The notes: generated from the sequence alone by a model not told the origin. A DNA stretch of 64,000 nucleotides from Enterobacter sp. JBIWA008 (GCF_019968765.1 NZ_CP074149.1:3844001-3908000); one strand, 5' to 3'; positions 43,339 to 55,003 are shown, counted from the first letter of the stretch. Program-made: numbers and translations.

Positions 43339-46300
43339 GCCACCTCCTCCGTGCCTGCAGCAAACAGGTTATCCATTTTTTCAACCAGTTCCGCAGCCGG
43401 ACGCGTACTAAAGACGCCGGAACGCGGGTCGTTAGCATCCACTCCGCGCAGGAACAGGTAAATTACGCCGCCGAAATGCGCGTCGTAGCGGTAATCGGCC
43501 ATGCGATGACGCAGGTAACGGTGCAGCGCCAGGGTGTAAAGCTGGTACTGGAGATCGTAGCGATGCATTTGCATGGCAGAGGCCATCGCGTCTTGCGTGT
43601 AGGCTTCGCTGTTTTCACCCAGCCAGTTTGATTTGTAATCCAGCAGGTAGTATCGCCCTTCGTGGCGGAAAACCAGGTCGATAAAGCCTTTGAGCATCCC
43701 CTGCACCTGGCGGAAGTTCAGCGGCGGGCATCCGACGGATAACGGATCGTACTCGCGGATCAGCGCATCAAGCGCCTCGGCCCTGAGCGGGCTGGCGATG
43801 GGGAGATAAAACTCCATCTCCACCTGCTTATCATTGGCGGTCAACTGGCTCAGCGAGATCCCCTGCGTCGTGAGCGGCGCGTGCAGTACAGTGCGGATCC
43901 AGTCGGTGAGAACCGGCTGCCACTGTGCGTCGTAGCCGCCGCTCTGTAACATCTTCAGCACCCACTCTTCGGAAACCGGCTGGGTAAAATCCAGCTCTTC
44001 AAACAGGCTATGCAAAAACGTGCCCGGCGAGGCACCGCGCGGGAACTGGTGCGGCGTAAGCACCGGCTCAACGGGTATGTTACCGGCTCCTGCGGCATCC
44101 ACGTCCAGTTTTGGCATCAGATCCTGCGCAATACTCTGCCCGTGCTGCTGTAAGCCGGAGTAGCTGGTAACGCGCCAGTCGTCGACAATCGTGCGTACCA
44201 CCTGACGGGCATGGAGGTCTGACTCGCGCGGCTCCGGCATCTGCCAGCGGCTGTTGTCGGGCAGCGAAGGAATATGCAGGGCAACATGCTCAGTGCAAAG
44301 CGATTCGATGCACTGGCGCAGGCCCGCCGCGTCTTTGGGTTCACCCTGCTGAATAAGCCGCCCCAGCGCGCTCAGATGAAAATCGCTCTCCCCGCTCTTT
44401 TCGCCACGACGCCTGAACAGAGGTGCAACGCCCAGGCTGCAGTGCCAAACCGAACGGGTTAGCGCCACGTAGAGCAGGCGTAAATCTTCCGCCAGACGCT
44501 CGGCTTCGGCCAGCTCAACGCTGGACTCCGCGTTGCTGAGATCGAGCACCGCCTCATAAGTCTCACGATCGTGGTAAAAGGCCTGATCCTGCACGCGGTA
44601 ATTGGCAATAAACGGCAGCCAGACCAGCGGGTACTCCAGGCCTTTCGATTTATGAATGGTGACGATCTGCACCAGATGTTTATCGCTCTCAAGGCGCATC
44701 TGCTGGCTGGAGGAATTACTGTTCGGGTCAGCAATCTGCTGCGCCAGCCAGCGCACGAGGGCGTGCTCGCTCTCCAGCTGCGTACCCGCTTCCTGCAACA
44801 GTTCGCTGATATGTAAAATATCGGTCAGCCGGCGCTCACCGCCCGCTGTCGCCAGCATATTCTCGGCAATGTGGCGCTGTGCCATGAGCTCGCGCACCAT
44901 TGCCATCACGCCACGCTTCTGCCATTTTTCGCGGTAGCGAACAAACTCTTCTACCAGGGCATCCCACGCAACCTCGTCATTGTTGAGCGCATCAATGTCA
45001 TGCGCATTCAGCCCGAGCATCGCGCTCGCCAGTGCGCTGCGCAGCGTGCTTTCGCGCTCCGGCGCCAGCACGGCCTGCAGCAGCCATAGCATCTCCTGCG
45101 CTTCCAGCGTCTCAAAAACGCTGTCGCGGTTGGAAAGGTAGACGGACGGAATATTCAGTAACGTCAGGGCGTCGCGCATAAGCGCGGCCTCCTGACGGCT
45201 GCGCACCAGCACCGTAATATCGGATGCCTTTACCGGGGTTGGTTTATCACCTTTCCACAGTAGCGCTTCACCGAGCGCACCCGCACTGAGCCAGTCACGA
45301 ATTTGCGCGGCACAGTGCTGGGCCATGGCATTTTGATAGTCGGCGACGCCACAGCCTTCGCCGTCCAGCAGCCAGAAGCGCATGGCGGGCTGCGTCTCGC
45401 CGTTGAATTCGAAGCGCAATGAATCGTTTTTCGGGGCAAATTTGACCGGCAGAAACGGGATTTCCCGGAACATAAACGCCGTATCCATGCGGCTAAATAG
45501 CGCGTTGACGCTTTCCACCATGCCGGGAGAGGAGCGCCAGTTGGTATCGAGCGTGTAGTGCGCGTCAACCTCGCTGCGAGCTTTCATATAGGTGAAAATA
45601 TCCGCACCGCGGAAGGCGTAGATGGCCTGTTTAGGATCGCCGATTAACAGCAGCGCGGTGTCGGGGTGCTGGCGCCAGATACGGCGGAAAATGCGGTACT
45701 GCTGAGGGTCGGTGTCCTGAAATTCGTCAATCATCGCAACCGGGAAGCGGGTGCGAATCGCGGCGGCAAGCGCTTCACCATTTTCACTGGACAGCGCCGC
45801 ATCAAGGCGGCTGAGCATATCGTCGAAACCCAGTTCACCCCGGCGGCGCTTTTCGCGCGCCACGGCTTCACGAATTTCGGTCATGGCGCGGGTGATCATC
45901 AGATCGTTGAGCGTGAGGGGCTCCGCCAGCAGGGATTCAATCGCCACAAACAGAGGATGTTCAGGCACTGTGCCGTCCGCTTTGGTCCGCTCAGCCAGGA
46001 AACGTTGGGAGAATTTCTCCAGCGCATCCGGGAGCTGGTAGCCTCGCGTCTCTTCCTGCGCCCAGGCGCTGATCTTGTCGATCCATTTCCCCTGGTTGCC
46101 ACGGTTAAACTTGCGTCGGTCAATACCGGAATTTTCGATGATTGCGTCAATTTCGCCAACGGACTCAATCCATTTTTGCTTGATGTCAGCAATCTGCGCG
46201 ATGATTTTTTCATGCCGTGAGGCCAGCGTTTCATCCGCAGGCGGCGGGGATTTGATAACCGGCGCTTCCCCCTGAAGATAACGATCGATAGCGCGCAGCA

Positions 46301-46877
46301 GCGCCTCCGGGCCTTTCCACAACGCATGTACCGCTTCGGCGATATCGCGCGGTAACGGGTAACAGTGGCGACGCCAGAAATCCGCGCAGGCCTGATAGCG
46401 AAGCACGGACTCATCTTCAATAAGCTGCTGTTCAAACAGCATGCCGGATTCAAACGCATTCAGGCTCAGCATACGCTGGCAAAAACCGTGAATGGTGAAG
46501 ACGGACGCTTCATCCATCTGCCGTTCGGCGAGGAGCAGCCACTGGGCTGCCTGTTGCTTATCGGCAATCTCTTCCAGAAGGCTCGCGTAGAGAGGGTTAT
46601 CCGTGCTCTGACGCAGACAGGCGATGCGCAGCTCGTGGATATTGTTACGAATACGGCCCCGCAGCTCAGCGGTGGCAGCCTCGGTGAAGGTGACCACCAG
46701 CAGCTCTTCCACGCTCAAAGGGCGTGGAAAAGCTGCATTGCCGCCAAGCCCCAGCAGCAGACGCAGATAGAGGGCGGCAATGGTGAAGGTTTTTCCCGTT
46801 CCCGCTGAGGCTTCAATCAATCGCTCACCCTGCAGGGGTAAACGTAAGGGATCAAGGGACTCAGCGGTATCGGTCAT
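43335..46877 (-). CDS. recB: RecBCD helicase-nuclease subunit RecB
   Basis: The slow 3'-5' helicase, and the only nuclease of RecBCD, which also loads RecA after Chi. The 1180-residue protein (same as E. coli) has Walker [20 protein letters not shown] near residue 23, [14 protein letters not shown], and further UvrD-type motifs such as [18 protein letters not shown]. The C-terminal nuclease domain holds the acidic/lysine motif [10 protein letters not shown], so nuclease activity should be intact. Four-base overlaps join it to ptrA upstream and recD downstream. Confidence 0.99.
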   Translation of the reverse strand: MTDTAESLDPLRLPLQGERLIEASAGTGKTFTIAALYLRLLLGLGGNAAFPRPLSVEELLVVTFTEAATAELRGRIRNNIHELRIACLRQSTDNPLYASLLEEIADKQQAAQWLLLAERQMDEASVFTIHGFCQRMLSLNAFESGMLFEQQLIEDESVLRYQACADFWRRHCYPLPRDIAEAVHALWKGPEALLRAIDRYLQGEAPVIKSPPPADETLASRHEKIIAQIADIKQKWIESVGEIDAIIENSGIDRRKFNRGNQGKWIDKISAWAQEETRGYQLPDALEKFSQRFLAERTKADGTVPEHPLFVAIESLLAEPLTLNDLMITRAMTEIREAVAREKRRRGELGFDDMLSRLDAALSSENGEALAAAIRTRFPVAMIDEFQDTDPQQYRIFRRIWRQHPDTALLLIGDPKQAIYAFRGADIFTYMKARSEVDAHYTLDTNWRSSPGMVESVNALFSRMDTAFMFREIPFLPVKFAPKNDSLRFEFNGETQPAMRFWLLDGEGCGVADYQNAMAQHCAAQIRDWLSAGALGEALLWKGDKPTPVKASDITVLVRSRQEAALMRDALTLLNIPSVYLSNRDSVFETLEAQEMLWLLQAVLAPERESTLRSALASAMLGLNAHDIDALNNDEVAWDALVEEFVRYREKWQKRGVMAMVRELMAQRHIAENMLATAGGERRLTDILHISELLQEAGTQLESEHALVRWLAQQIADPNSNSSSQQMRLESDKHLVQIVTIHKSKGLEYPLVWLPFIANYRVQDQAFYHDRETYEAVLDLSNAESSVELAEAERLAEDLRLLYVALTRSVWHCSLGVAPLFRRRGEKSGESDFHLSALGRLIQQGEPKDAAGLRQCIESLCTEHVALHIPSLPDNSRWQMPEPRESDLHARQVVRTIVDDWRVTSYSGLQQHGQSIAQDLMPKLDVDAAGAGNIPVEPVLTPHQFPRGASPGTFLHSLFEELDFTQPVSEEWVLKMLQSGGYDAQWQPVLTDWIRTVLHAPLTTQGISLSQLTANDKQVEMEFYLPIASPLRAEALDALIREYDPLSVGCPPLNFRQVQGMLKGFIDLVFRHEGRYYLLDYKSNWLGENSEAYTQDAMASAMQMHRYDLQYQLYTLALHRYLRHRMADYRYDAHFGGVIYLFLRGVDANDPRSGVFSTRPAAELVEKMDNLFAAGTEEVA

Positions 46878-49756
46878 TCTTTCTTACTCCAGGGCATAGA
46901 TTGCTGCAGCGCGCTGACGCTTTTCCAGACTTTCCAGCCTTTCGGGTTCACATACTCCGTTTTCCCGTTCTGGCTACCGGAAACCTGGGACAGAATGGTA
47001 ATACCCTGCGGCTTAATGACCGCCTGATGGAAGAAGTCGGCAACCTTCTGCGGCGTCAGCTGTTTTATCTCGGCCACTACTTTATCACGCGAATCAAATT
47101 TCAGATTACCGCGATCGAAATCTTTGCTCAGCTGTGAGGCTTCTTCACCCAGCGTCTGCGGCGGCTGCATCACCTGCGCGATCACGGCCTGCTGGATCTG
47201 AGCAAATTCTTCCGGCTTCATGGCGCGCAGTTTTGCTTCCACCTGCGGGAAGAAGGCCTGGTAACGCTTCCAGAGATATGCCGGCTGTTTATCGCTGCTT
47301 TGCAGCAGGAAACCCAGCCCCCACTGCCGGCCTACATTCATGGAGAAGGCAAACACCGCGTAGCCAAGCTGCTCCTCAGTGCGTAACTGGTTATAGAACC
47401 ACGGCTGAATAATTTGCCCCAGCACTGCACTCTGCGCCGAGCTGGCGAATTCATCATAGCCCGTTGGCACAAATACAGCGGCCAGCGCGGAATCCGTGCT
47501 GTTACCCGCCTTTTCAAAAATCACATTCTGTTTTTTCTCAACCAGAACGTCCTGGTTGCGGCACCACTCGTCGCCTTTCGAACCGAGCTGAGTGCGTACA
47601 TTCTCCGCCAGCGTTTTGGCCTGATCCTCACTCATGTTACCGACGATCAGAAACTCCGGGCGCGTGTTGGTTTTCAGCGCGTCACGGTAAGCCAGCACGT
47701 CTTTTAAGGTGATCGAAGGCAATAGCGCGCGGCGGTCTTCTCGCTGGAAATAAGGAACTTGCGACAGCATTTGCGCTGGCATAAGCGCCAGATCGTAAGC
47801 TTTGCCCTTCTCCGCAGAATCCATCATCTGCGCATACCACGATTTGGCCTGCTCAAGCTGCTCTTCCGTCGGCGTATAGCTGAAATAACCCTCCAGCAGT
47901 GCCTGGAACAGCTGAGGCAAACGCTGGGTATAACCGTTTGCATTGAGCATCAACCCGTTGTTGGCGTTGGTGGAGAAGCTGATGCCGCCCACGGCCGCCT
48001 GGTTGCTGAGCTGATCGAGTGCAATCCCGGCGAGATAATCATTGAGCGCGAACATCACCTGATTTTTAGCGCTGTTCATCGCTTTCGGGTTACGCAGCAC
48101 CACGCTGACATCGGCCTTTGGCTCGCTTGCGAAGTAGCGGCTGGGCGTATACACCACGCGCAGCGTCGGCTCATCAATGATGAGCGCGGGATGCGGGTAA
48201 TCTTTAGTCGTTTTGGTCAGCGAGAAGTCATCCGGAATATAAGGGTTCAGCTCCGGCAGCTTCAACGCAATCTCCCCGGCCTTCTTCTGCCAGTCGGCGA
48301 AAGTCTGCGCGCTGATTTTATCTACCTGATAGGGAGCATCGACAAAATACGCCGTCTTGTTATGCGGTTCATTCGGGCTGATGTACCAGATGCGGGCATT
48401 CTCCGGCGTCATCATCGCCAGGCGAGCTTTTACCGCCCCGGCATCATACCGGTCGGCAATATTCACCGCGTCGAGAGTATGTTCCACCGGCACGCGGATC
48501 ATGGTATCTGCCAGCCACTCCACATAGTCCATGTCGCGGGTGATAGACGGGTAGCGGAAATCGAGATCCAGCACGTGCGCGAGTTCATCAAAATAGCGCT
48601 TATCGACGCCTTTCTCGCGCAGTAAAGAGAGGTAGCTAAAGATCGCCGCTACGACTTCATCACGGTTTGCCAGCCCTTTGTCGGTCAGGGTGGCGGAGAT
48701 CGCCAGCACGCCGCTATTGCCGTTCACAACCGGATCGGAATCGGCGCGAATACCTTCCACCAGCCCCTGTTTTTGCAACCAGTCAGAAAGCGTACCCGGG
48801 CTGCGGTTACCTATCAGGTAGGTCACCAGCTCATCGGTCTTACTGCGAAACTGTGCGGTATTGTTATCAATGCGGAATTCCACGCGCAGCACTTTGCGCG
48901 GCAGCGCCGGCACGTAGTGGATCACAATACCTTTCTGCGCGTCCGTCACAACCGGTACGTCTATCTGCGGCAGTTCGATATTTTTATTCGGCACCCTGCC
49001 AAACGTTTTGGCCGCCATGCCTGCCAGTTCTGGCAACGGTTTATTGCTATAGATGACCGCTTTCATCAGGTTGGCGGAGTAGTATTTATCGCGAAACGCG
49101 TGCAGGGCATCAAGCACAGGGCTGTTCGGTTTGTCGCTCAAGGTTTCCAGGTTACCGCCGGAAAAACGCGAACCCGGGTGCGCAGGGTTGATGGTTTCGG
49201 CGCTGACCTGGGCCATGCGCATACCGTCTCGCGTGCGGGCCATGGTCAGCTCAGCATTCACCGCATTGCGTTCACGATCGGCGTATTTTTTATCCAGCAA
49301 CGGCGCGGCGATGGAATCAGCAAGACGATCGACCGCCCCTTCCAGCGCATCATTTTCGACTTCGAGATAAAAGGCCGTACGATACGGTGCCGTGCTGGCA
49401 TTGTGGCTGCCGCCATGCATCTTGAGAAATTCGGACAGGCTATCTGGCTGCGGATATTTTTTTGACCCCATCAGCGTCATATGTTCCAGATAGTGTGCGA
49501 GTCCTGGATGGGCGTCAGGATCTTCCAGTGACCCAACCGGCACCACTAATGCTGAAAGGGATTTTACCGCCTGCGGGTCGGAAACCAGCAGCACGGTCAT
49601 GCCGTTATCAAGACGAATAGCCTGATACTGACGGGTATCTTTTTCGCTCTTACGGATAGTTTCCTGAACGGGTTGCCAACCGGAGTCTGCCTGAGTGACA
49701 GGTGCCCAGAGGGCGACAAACAAAACAAACGCTTTAAACAAGGTGCTGCCTGGCAT
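46874..49756 (-). CDS. ptrA: Protease III (pitrilysin)
   Basis: Periplasmic zinc metalloprotease of the insulinase family that degrades short peptides. The 960-residue protein has a signal peptide (cut about residue 23, after PVTQA). The inverted zinc motif HxxEH is at residues 88-92 (HYLEH), with the further glutamate near residue 170 in NAVNAELTMART. Three more inactive M16 domains follow. It sits between recC and recB as in E. coli, although it has no known role in recombination. The four-base overlap with recB suggests shared transcripts. Confidence 0.98.
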   Translation of the reverse strand: MPGSTLFKAFVLFVALWAPVTQADSGWQPVQETIRKSEKDTRQYQAIRLDNGMTVLLVSDPQAVKSLSALVVPVGSLEDPDAHPGLAHYLEHMTLMGSKKYPQPDSLSEFLKMHGGSHNASTAPYRTAFYLEVENDALEGAVDRLADSIAAPLLDKKYADRERNAVNAELTMARTRDGMRMAQVSAETINPAHPGSRFSGGNLETLSDKPNSPVLDALHAFRDKYYSANLMKAVIYSNKPLPELAGMAAKTFGRVPNKNIELPQIDVPVVTDAQKGIVIHYVPALPRKVLRVEFRIDNNTAQFRSKTDELVTYLIGNRSPGTLSDWLQKQGLVEGIRADSDPVVNGNSGVLAISATLTDKGLANRDEVVAAIFSYLSLLREKGVDKRYFDELAHVLDLDFRYPSITRDMDYVEWLADTMIRVPVEHTLDAVNIADRYDAGAVKARLAMMTPENARIWYISPNEPHNKTAYFVDAPYQVDKISAQTFADWQKKAGEIALKLPELNPYIPDDFSLTKTTKDYPHPALIIDEPTLRVVYTPSRYFASEPKADVSVVLRNPKAMNSAKNQVMFALNDYLAGIALDQLSNQAAVGGISFSTNANNGLMLNANGYTQRLPQLFQALLEGYFSYTPTEEQLEQAKSWYAQMMDSAEKGKAYDLALMPAQMLSQVPYFQREDRRALLPSITLKDVLAYRDALKTNTRPEFLIVGNMSEDQAKTLAENVRTQLGSKGDEWCRNQDVLVEKKQNVIFEKAGNSTDSALAAVFVPTGYDEFASSAQSAVLGQIIQPWFYNQLRTEEQLGYAVFAFSMNVGRQWGLGFLLQSSDKQPAYLWKRYQAFFPQVEAKLRAMKPEEFAQIQQAVIAQVMQPPQTLGEEASQLSKDFDRGNLKFDSRDKVVAEIKQLTPQKVADFFHQAVIKPQGITILSQVSGSQNGKTEYVNPKGWKVWKSVSALQQSMPWSKKE

Positions 49757-49894
49757 TACGACCTCTTTATCACGGCTACATCATTAACACAGTGCGTGCT
49801 GGACACGCCAACATCTCTTTATTGGGTACATCAGTCCGTGATAAGAAGTGCATCATAAATGAACACCCTTAACTGCGCAATTTTTATACAGCGC

Positions 49895-52800
49895 TCAGGA
49901 CTGATTAAATTTAAACAACGGCAGCAGGTAGCGCTGCGCCTCTTCCGTGATAGCCTCGAAGTACTCTGGCTCAAGGGTTCGCCATAAGCGCTGATACCAG
50001 ACATCTTCACCTTCACCCCGCACCATCATGTTACCTTCGTAGGCCTGCATAAATTTACTGCGCGCTTTCTGCAGCGAAGATTCATCCGTTAACATCGCAT
50101 CATTCTGTGCGTCATAACAGGCTTTTATCCATGCCCCACCACTTTCCGGCAGTAGCAGGAGCGGTTTGTTCATTCCCTGACGGTAGCCCTCAATGTACAA
50201 AGACAGATACCGTAACGCCTGTTCAGACTCCATCGGCGGGAAGCGCCATTCGCCCTCTTTGCGCACGAAAATCCGGCTTTCACCTTTATGACCACCCGCA
50301 CTGTAGACAAGATGTTCCAGCCAGAGTTGCAACCCTTGTGAAACGCTCAGCATAGAGGGCCGCCAGCGCAGCAGCCCATCCGGCTGAACCTGGGTTAACC
50401 AGCCCGTGAGCTCTACGCCGTTGCAGTTGAGATCGATTTCAATACTTTTGCCTGGCTGCCGACACGCTCTTACGCGCTCTGCCAGGGCGGTCATCTCCTG
50501 ACACTGCGCCTCCCAGACGATCTCCCCAAACGCTCCGTAGGGCAATTGCCCTGCAGCACGGTAGCGGCGGTAAAGTTTGTCCGCATCTTCCTCTTCAACC
50601 AGCGCATTCAACAGCTGCAGGTTTAACTGGTAGCGCTCCAGCCCTTCCAGCGTAAAGGGCTCTGCATCAGGAATTTCACTCTCTTCAGAACGGAAGTTAA
50701 CCTGCAATCGTTGCTGGAAGAAGGCCCGCACCGGATGCGTCCAAAAACGCTGAAGCTGTTCGAAGGTAAGGGTATCGATAGGGCGCGGGTCAAGCTCCTG
50801 TATGAAGTCGGTATGCGCACTCCCCTCCTTTTTCGCCGCCGGTAGCCACTCCTGTGCATAGCTCTGGCGCTCGCTGGCTGTATAGTTCACCGGATCAAAC
50901 GGCATGCGGCTGTGGAAACAGGTGATATGGGCTTTCACCCTCTGCTCGCTTTCATCGCAGTTGCGCTCTTCATCCCCCGGCAGATAGTGGCTCTGCCCGA
51001 TATAGTCCACCAGTTCCTGCACCAGAACGGAGGGGAAACGCTCGCTGTTGTCCTGAATGGAACGGCCGATATAGCTGATATAGAGCTTATTCTGAGAAGA
51101 AATGAGCGCCTCAAGGAAGAGGTAGCGGTCATCATCACGGCGGCTACGGTCGCCCCGTTTTGGATTTACACTCATCAAATCGAATCCCAGCGGCGCCAGC
51201 GCGCGGGGATAAACGCCGTCGTTCATGCCAAGCAGACAGACCACTTTAAACGGGATAGAACGCATTGGCATCAGGGTGCAGATATTGATGGGGCCAGCCA
51301 GGAAACGCTGGCTGATTCGCTCCTGGTCAAGCCGCTGCGTCAGCTCATCCCTCAACAGCGACAGCGGAATGGCCTCCTGATAGTGGGAATTCAAGCCTTC
51401 GTCGATGATAGCCTGCCACTGCGTTTCAATGAGCGCCATTGCCGCTTCCGTGTCACTGTCTGGCAGGAAGAAATCATTAAGCAACGCCCTGCAAACCGGA
51501 AGCCACGCGTCAAGCGGACGCGGCTGCAGCAGCTCGTGCCGCCAGCGGTTAAGCTGCATCAGGAGTGACGCTAAATGCCCTACCAGTTCAGCAACTAACC
51601 CGCTGGACTCATCGTAAGGCAGCACCTCGTTCCACTCGCCCTGGCTGCTCTCCATGGCGTAGCCCAGCAGCATACGCGTCAGGCCAAATCGCCACGTGTG
51701 CTGCCCGGTTGGGGGAAGTTCGAACTCCTGAACGTTATCGTCATCGATCCCCCAGCGAACGCCAGATTCATTCACCCACTGGCGAAGGTAGCGCAGCCCC
51801 TCTTCATTGATGTTGAAGCGTGCAGCCAGCACGGGAACATCCAGTAACGCCAGGACATCTTCGGAGATAAAGCGGCTATCCGGCAGTGAAAGCAGGGTGA
51901 TAAATGCCTGCAATGCCGGATGCGACTGGCGGGCACGACGGTCAGAGATAGCGTAAGGCAGATATCGCTCGCCCGTCGCACTGCCAAAGACGGCCTGAAT
52001 AAAGGGACTGTAGCTATCGATATCCGCCACCATCACCACGATATCGCGTGGCGTCAGTTCGGGATCGTCCTGCAGCATCGCCAGCAGCTGGTCGTGAAGC
52101 ACTTCGACCTCACGCTGTGGGCTATGACAAACATGGATCGTGATGCTGCGATCGTCAGCGTCCAACCTCCGCTTGCTGTCGCTGCGTTCGAATTCTTTCG
52201 CCGTCACGCCCATCACGGCACGGTTTTCCAGATCCAGAATATCCAGCTGAATATGGTGAAGCAGGCTATCGGGGACAATTTCGACAAAGGCATCCACGTC
52301 GCCTTCGCCTGATGAAGTGATGTCTGAAAGCATGTGAATGTAGTCACGCCCCAGCTTCCCCCATGAGGCAAGCAGCGGATTGGGCAGGTTCTGGATACCG
52401 TCTTCATCAAAAAGCTGTCCGGCAGTCGCGCCGTCCTTAAACAGCGGGACGGATCGTTCTTCAAAAAGGCGCTTTCGTTGGCGAGTTACCAGCCGCGCAA
52501 GCCAACGTTCGTCGAGGATATCCCCCCAATACTGTCGGCAAGGGTTGGTGAACAAAATATGAATATCAATATGTTTACCCAGCGCATTCAACGCCTTTAG
52601 ATAAACAGGCGGTAATGCAGATATCCCGCAGATAAAAACGCGTGACGGCAGTCGGGCTGGACGCTCCGACGCATTTTCAAGTATTGATATAAATCGATCG
52701 TACAGGTTGGCACGGTGCCACTTAGGCTGCCCAAGTTTCTCCGTAAACTCTACCAACGCTTTCCACAGTGGTGCCTGCCATATTTGCGCCTCCGGCAGCC

Positions 52801-53269
52801 CTTCAATCAACTCGCCCACTTCCCAACGAATTAACCAGTCAGAACGGTAAACAAGATATTGGTCGTAGAGATCGGCAGTGCGCGACGCCAGCTGGAACAG
52901 CTTGCGCTTATCGGTATCGTCATTGAGGTAGTGGCGCAGCATGGCGAATTCATCGCGCTGCAGCATTTCCGGCAGCAGCGCCATCAGCTTCCAGCTCATG
53001 CTCTGCTTGTTAAAGGCGCTCTGCTCCGGGATGTCCGGCAACACGCGAACGAACATGTCCCAGATAAAGCTCGCGGGCAGCGGGAAATCAATGTTCGCGG
53101 CTATGCCAAATTTACGGGAAAGCGACATTTGCAGCCACTGTGCCATACCGGTGCTCTGCACCAGCACCATTTCGGGCTCAAAAGGATCGTCAAGCCGCTC
53201 GCGCTCAACGATAAATTCCATCAGTGCTTCCAGCACATCCAGACGATTTGAGTGGTAGACCCTTAACAT
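49895..53269 (-). CDS. recC: RecBCD subunit RecC
   Basis: Subunit that splits the DNA strands and recognises Chi; it has the fold of an inactive helicase-nuclease. The 1124-residue protein keeps the N-terminal LRVYHSNRLDVLEALMEFIV and LVQSTGMAQWLQMSLSRKFG regions and the tunnel-forming middle part, with ATGERYLPYAISDRRARQS. The C-terminal dead nuclease domain is present. It is 12 bases after ppdC and 138 bases before ptrA, where a separate promoter for ptrA-recB-recD is likely. Confidence 0.98.
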   Translation of the reverse strand: MLRVYHSNRLDVLEALMEFIVERERLDDPFEPEMVLVQSTGMAQWLQMSLSRKFGIAANIDFPLPASFIWDMFVRVLPDIPEQSAFNKQSMSWKLMALLPEMLQRDEFAMLRHYLNDDTDKRKLFQLASRTADLYDQYLVYRSDWLIRWEVGELIEGLPEAQIWQAPLWKALVEFTEKLGQPKWHRANLYDRFISILENASERPARLPSRVFICGISALPPVYLKALNALGKHIDIHILFTNPCRQYWGDILDERWLARLVTRQRKRLFEERSVPLFKDGATAGQLFDEDGIQNLPNPLLASWGKLGRDYIHMLSDITSSGEGDVDAFVEIVPDSLLHHIQLDILDLENRAVMGVTAKEFERSDSKRRLDADDRSITIHVCHSPQREVEVLHDQLLAMLQDDPELTPRDIVVMVADIDSYSPFIQAVFGSATGERYLPYAISDRRARQSHPALQAFITLLSLPDSRFISEDVLALLDVPVLAARFNINEEGLRYLRQWVNESGVRWGIDDDNVQEFELPPTGQHTWRFGLTRMLLGYAMESSQGEWNEVLPYDESSGLVAELVGHLASLLMQLNRWRHELLQPRPLDAWLPVCRALLNDFFLPDSDTEAAMALIETQWQAIIDEGLNSHYQEAIPLSLLRDELTQRLDQERISQRFLAGPINICTLMPMRSIPFKVVCLLGMNDGVYPRALAPLGFDLMSVNPKRGDRSRRDDDRYLFLEALISSQNKLYISYIGRSIQDNSERFPSVLVQELVDYIGQSHYLPGDEERNCDESEQRVKAHITCFHSRMPFDPVNYTASERQSYAQEWLPAAKKEGSAHTDFIQELDPRPIDTLTFEQLQRFWTHPVRAFFQQRLQVNFRSEESEIPDAEPFTLEGLERYQLNLQLLNALVEEEDADKLYRRYRAAGQLPYGAFGEIVWEAQCQEMTALAERVRACRQPGKSIEIDLNCNGVELTGWLTQVQPDGLLRWRPSMLSVSQGLQLWLEHLVYSAGGHKGESRIFVRKEGEWRFPPMESEQALRYLSLYIEGYRQGMNKPLLLLPESGGAWIKACYDAQNDAMLTDESSLQKARSKFMQAYEGNMMVRGEGEDVWYQRLWRTLEPEYFEAITEEAQRYLLPLFKFNQS

Positions 53270-53281
53270 AGACGCTCCCGA

Positions 53282-53605
53282 CTACTGGCTAACCGGGCAA
53301 TGCAGACGCGTTATCTCACCGCGCCGCCCCAGAGGAGAAATAAGTGTAACCGTGATGCTGACACATCCTGCGTGTGTTGTCTGCCCCCGACTGGCCTGCC
53401 AGCCTGTGGGGAGAACATTTGTTGAGAGCTGAGACTGATTCCAGGCATGGTGCCAGAGCTGGCGATACTGGTTAAACACGCTAAACCGCGCCGCCAGCGC
53501 CCGGTGATAACCGGACAGAGCCGTCACGACGATCACCAGCAGCATCATCGCCAGCAGGACCTCCACCATGCTAAATCCTTTTTCTCTGCTCACGGCAGCT
53601 GACAT
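53282..53605 (-). CDS. ppdC: Prepilin-like protein PpdC
   Basis: A 107-residue type IV pilin-like protein. The N-terminus has a short basic leader, then the prepilin peptidase site (G/FSMVEVLLAM) and a hydrophobic helix (about 10-30). It overlaps ygdB by 16 bases. It resembles a minor pseudopilin that helps start pilus assembly; in E. coli no function has been fixed. Confidence 0.92.
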   Translation of the reverse strand: MSAAVSREKGFSMVEVLLAMMLLVIVVTALSGYHRALAARFSVFNQYRQLWHHAWNQSQLSTNVLPTGWQASRGQTTHAGCVSITVTLISPLGRRGEITRLHCPVSQ

Positions 53606-53991
53606 AACTCGCCCTCCTTAAGAGGACAAAAGTCACTCCAGCCGTGAGGTGAAAAGCGAATTTTCCCGTCGACAATCTCTCCTGCGCGCCAGAGCAGCAG
53701 GCCGCTGTCTCCGGCAATTAGTAGCAAACGTGCCTCACTCAGCTGGCGCAAACAGACTCGCCACGCCGATGTATTTTTGCACTGAACCTGTGGTTCTGAC
53801 GACCAGCTCTGAACCCGCCCCCACTCAAGCGCGGACTGTACCGTCGCCTGCTGCTGAAGCGAGCGGCTCTCGCCGCCGACGAGCGCGCTAAACGTTGTGA
53901 GCTGCTGATTGAGACCGGTGAGGATCAGGGTACCGAGCACCAGTAAAAGCAGAACCAGCGCCAGCGAAGACATTCCACGTTGACGATTCAC
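53590..53991 (-). CDS. ygdB: Prepilin-like protein YgdB
   Basis: A 133-residue protein with a leader MNRQRG, then MSSLALVLLLLVLGTLILTGL, a hydrophobic helix without the usual glutamate at position 5 after the cleavage site. This is the pattern of a GspK/PilX-type minor pilin, which caps the pilus tip. It overlaps ppdB by four bases and ppdC by 16. Confidence 0.9.
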   Translation of the reverse strand: MNRQRGMSSLALVLLLLVLGTLILTGLNQQLTTFSALVGGESRSLQQQATVQSALEWGRVQSWSSEPQVQCKNTSAWRVCLRQLSEARLLLIAGDSGLLLWRAGEIVDGKIRFSPHGWSDFCPLKEGELCQLP

Positions 53992-54548
53992 AGGTTGTAC
54001 CCCGTGACCGTATACAACGCCAGCCAGGGCTCCCCCTTCTCGCCTTTACGCATCGCCCCCAGTTCGATATTTATCTCCGGCGCAAAACCGGCATGTTCCA
54101 CTGTCCTCACCACAAAATGCGCGATAGTAAGTCTGTCCGGATCCGTGAGCTTTTCCCATCCTTTTCCTTCACATGAGGTCGCTCCACGCTGGGTTTCCAG
54201 CGCCCCCGACTCCAGACGAAAACCGGTGCTGTCATTTTCTGACGCGCTGTTATCCCAGTTGCCGTTACTGTTGGCATCCCACCGCACAATGACGCAGCCT
54301 CCAAGCCTCGCGGTCACCAGCGCCTGCCCCTTACAGTTTCCCGCGCAGTACCCGGCGCGCTGGAGCTGTTTGCCCAGGGCAAACAGGTGTTGCCAGACCT
54401 CTACCTCCAGCTCTCTCTGGCCAGATTGCAGTAAAACTGCTCGCTGCAATCCGGGTAAAAAACGCGATGCGCTTATCAGCAAAAGGCTACCGATCGCCGT
54501 GGCAATCAGAACTTCAGTCAGTGAGAAACCGCGCTGCCTCATCAACAT
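53988..54548 (-). CDS. ppdB: Prepilin-like protein PpdB
   Basis: A 186-residue pilin-like protein with leader MLMRQRG and cleavage site [12 protein letters not shown], a hydrophobic helix, and a globular part with paired cysteines (YCAGNCKG and TSCEGKGW) that may form disulfides. The start may be two codons later at 54542. It overlaps ppdA by seven bases. Confidence 0.92.
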   Translation of the reverse strand: MLMRQRGFSLTEVLIATAIGSLLLISASRFLPGLQRAVLLQSGQRELEVEVWQHLFALGKQLQRAGYCAGNCKGQALVTARLGGCVIVRWDANSNGNWDNSASENDSTGFRLESGALETQRGATSCEGKGWEKLTDPDRLTIAHFVVRTVEHAGFAPEINIELGAMRKGEKGEPWLALYTVTGYNL

Positions 54549-55003
54549 GAACCTCCCTCCGAGACTTTACACATCCTGATGCGTCCTCCATTTGAGACAA
54601 TAATCAGCCATGCTCCGGCAGGGCTTTGAACGCGTATCCGCCCCGCCCATGCCGTATTCCTTAATCCATAGAACGCCAGCGACGGCGTTACCTCACTGAC
54701 CTCAATCTCAGGCCAGAGTGGTATCAGCACGAAGGGACTGCCCTTCTCACAGTCCAGCACGGCAGAGCTCACCAGACAGTCCCGGCTCCCCACCCGCTGA
54801 CGGGTAATTTGATGGTCGCGGTTGTGGCGGTTGGCATGGTTGCGCAAAAACAGCAGGTAATCTCGCACCTGGCTGGCGGTTTGCCACAGCCGCTGCTGCC
54901 GTTGCCAGCTGTCCCAGCCGTACAGACCTGAGGCGCTGAGGATAACGACAAGCGAGATCGCGACCAGCGTTTCGATAAGCGTAAAACCGTTCTCTTTTTT
55001 CAT
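54542..55003 (-). CDS. ppdA: Prepilin-like protein PpdA
   Basis: A 153-residue pseudopilin. Leader MKKENG, then the cleavage site [22 protein letters not shown] with the normal glutamate at +5 and a hydrophobic helix. The C-terminal part has [18 protein letters not shown], as in E. coli PpdA. I chose the ATG at 55003; a frame 10 residues longer is open but adds no leader-like sequence. First of the four overlapping prepilin genes, downstream of thyA after its terminator. Confidence 0.92.
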   Translation of the reverse strand: MKKENGFTLIETLVAISLVVILSASGLYGWDSWQRQQRLWQTASQVRDYLLFLRNHANRHNRDHQITRQRVGSRDCLVSSAVLDCEKGSPFVLIPLWPEIEVSEVTPSLAFYGLRNTAWAGRIRVQSPAGAWLIIVSNGGRIRMCKVSEGGSC

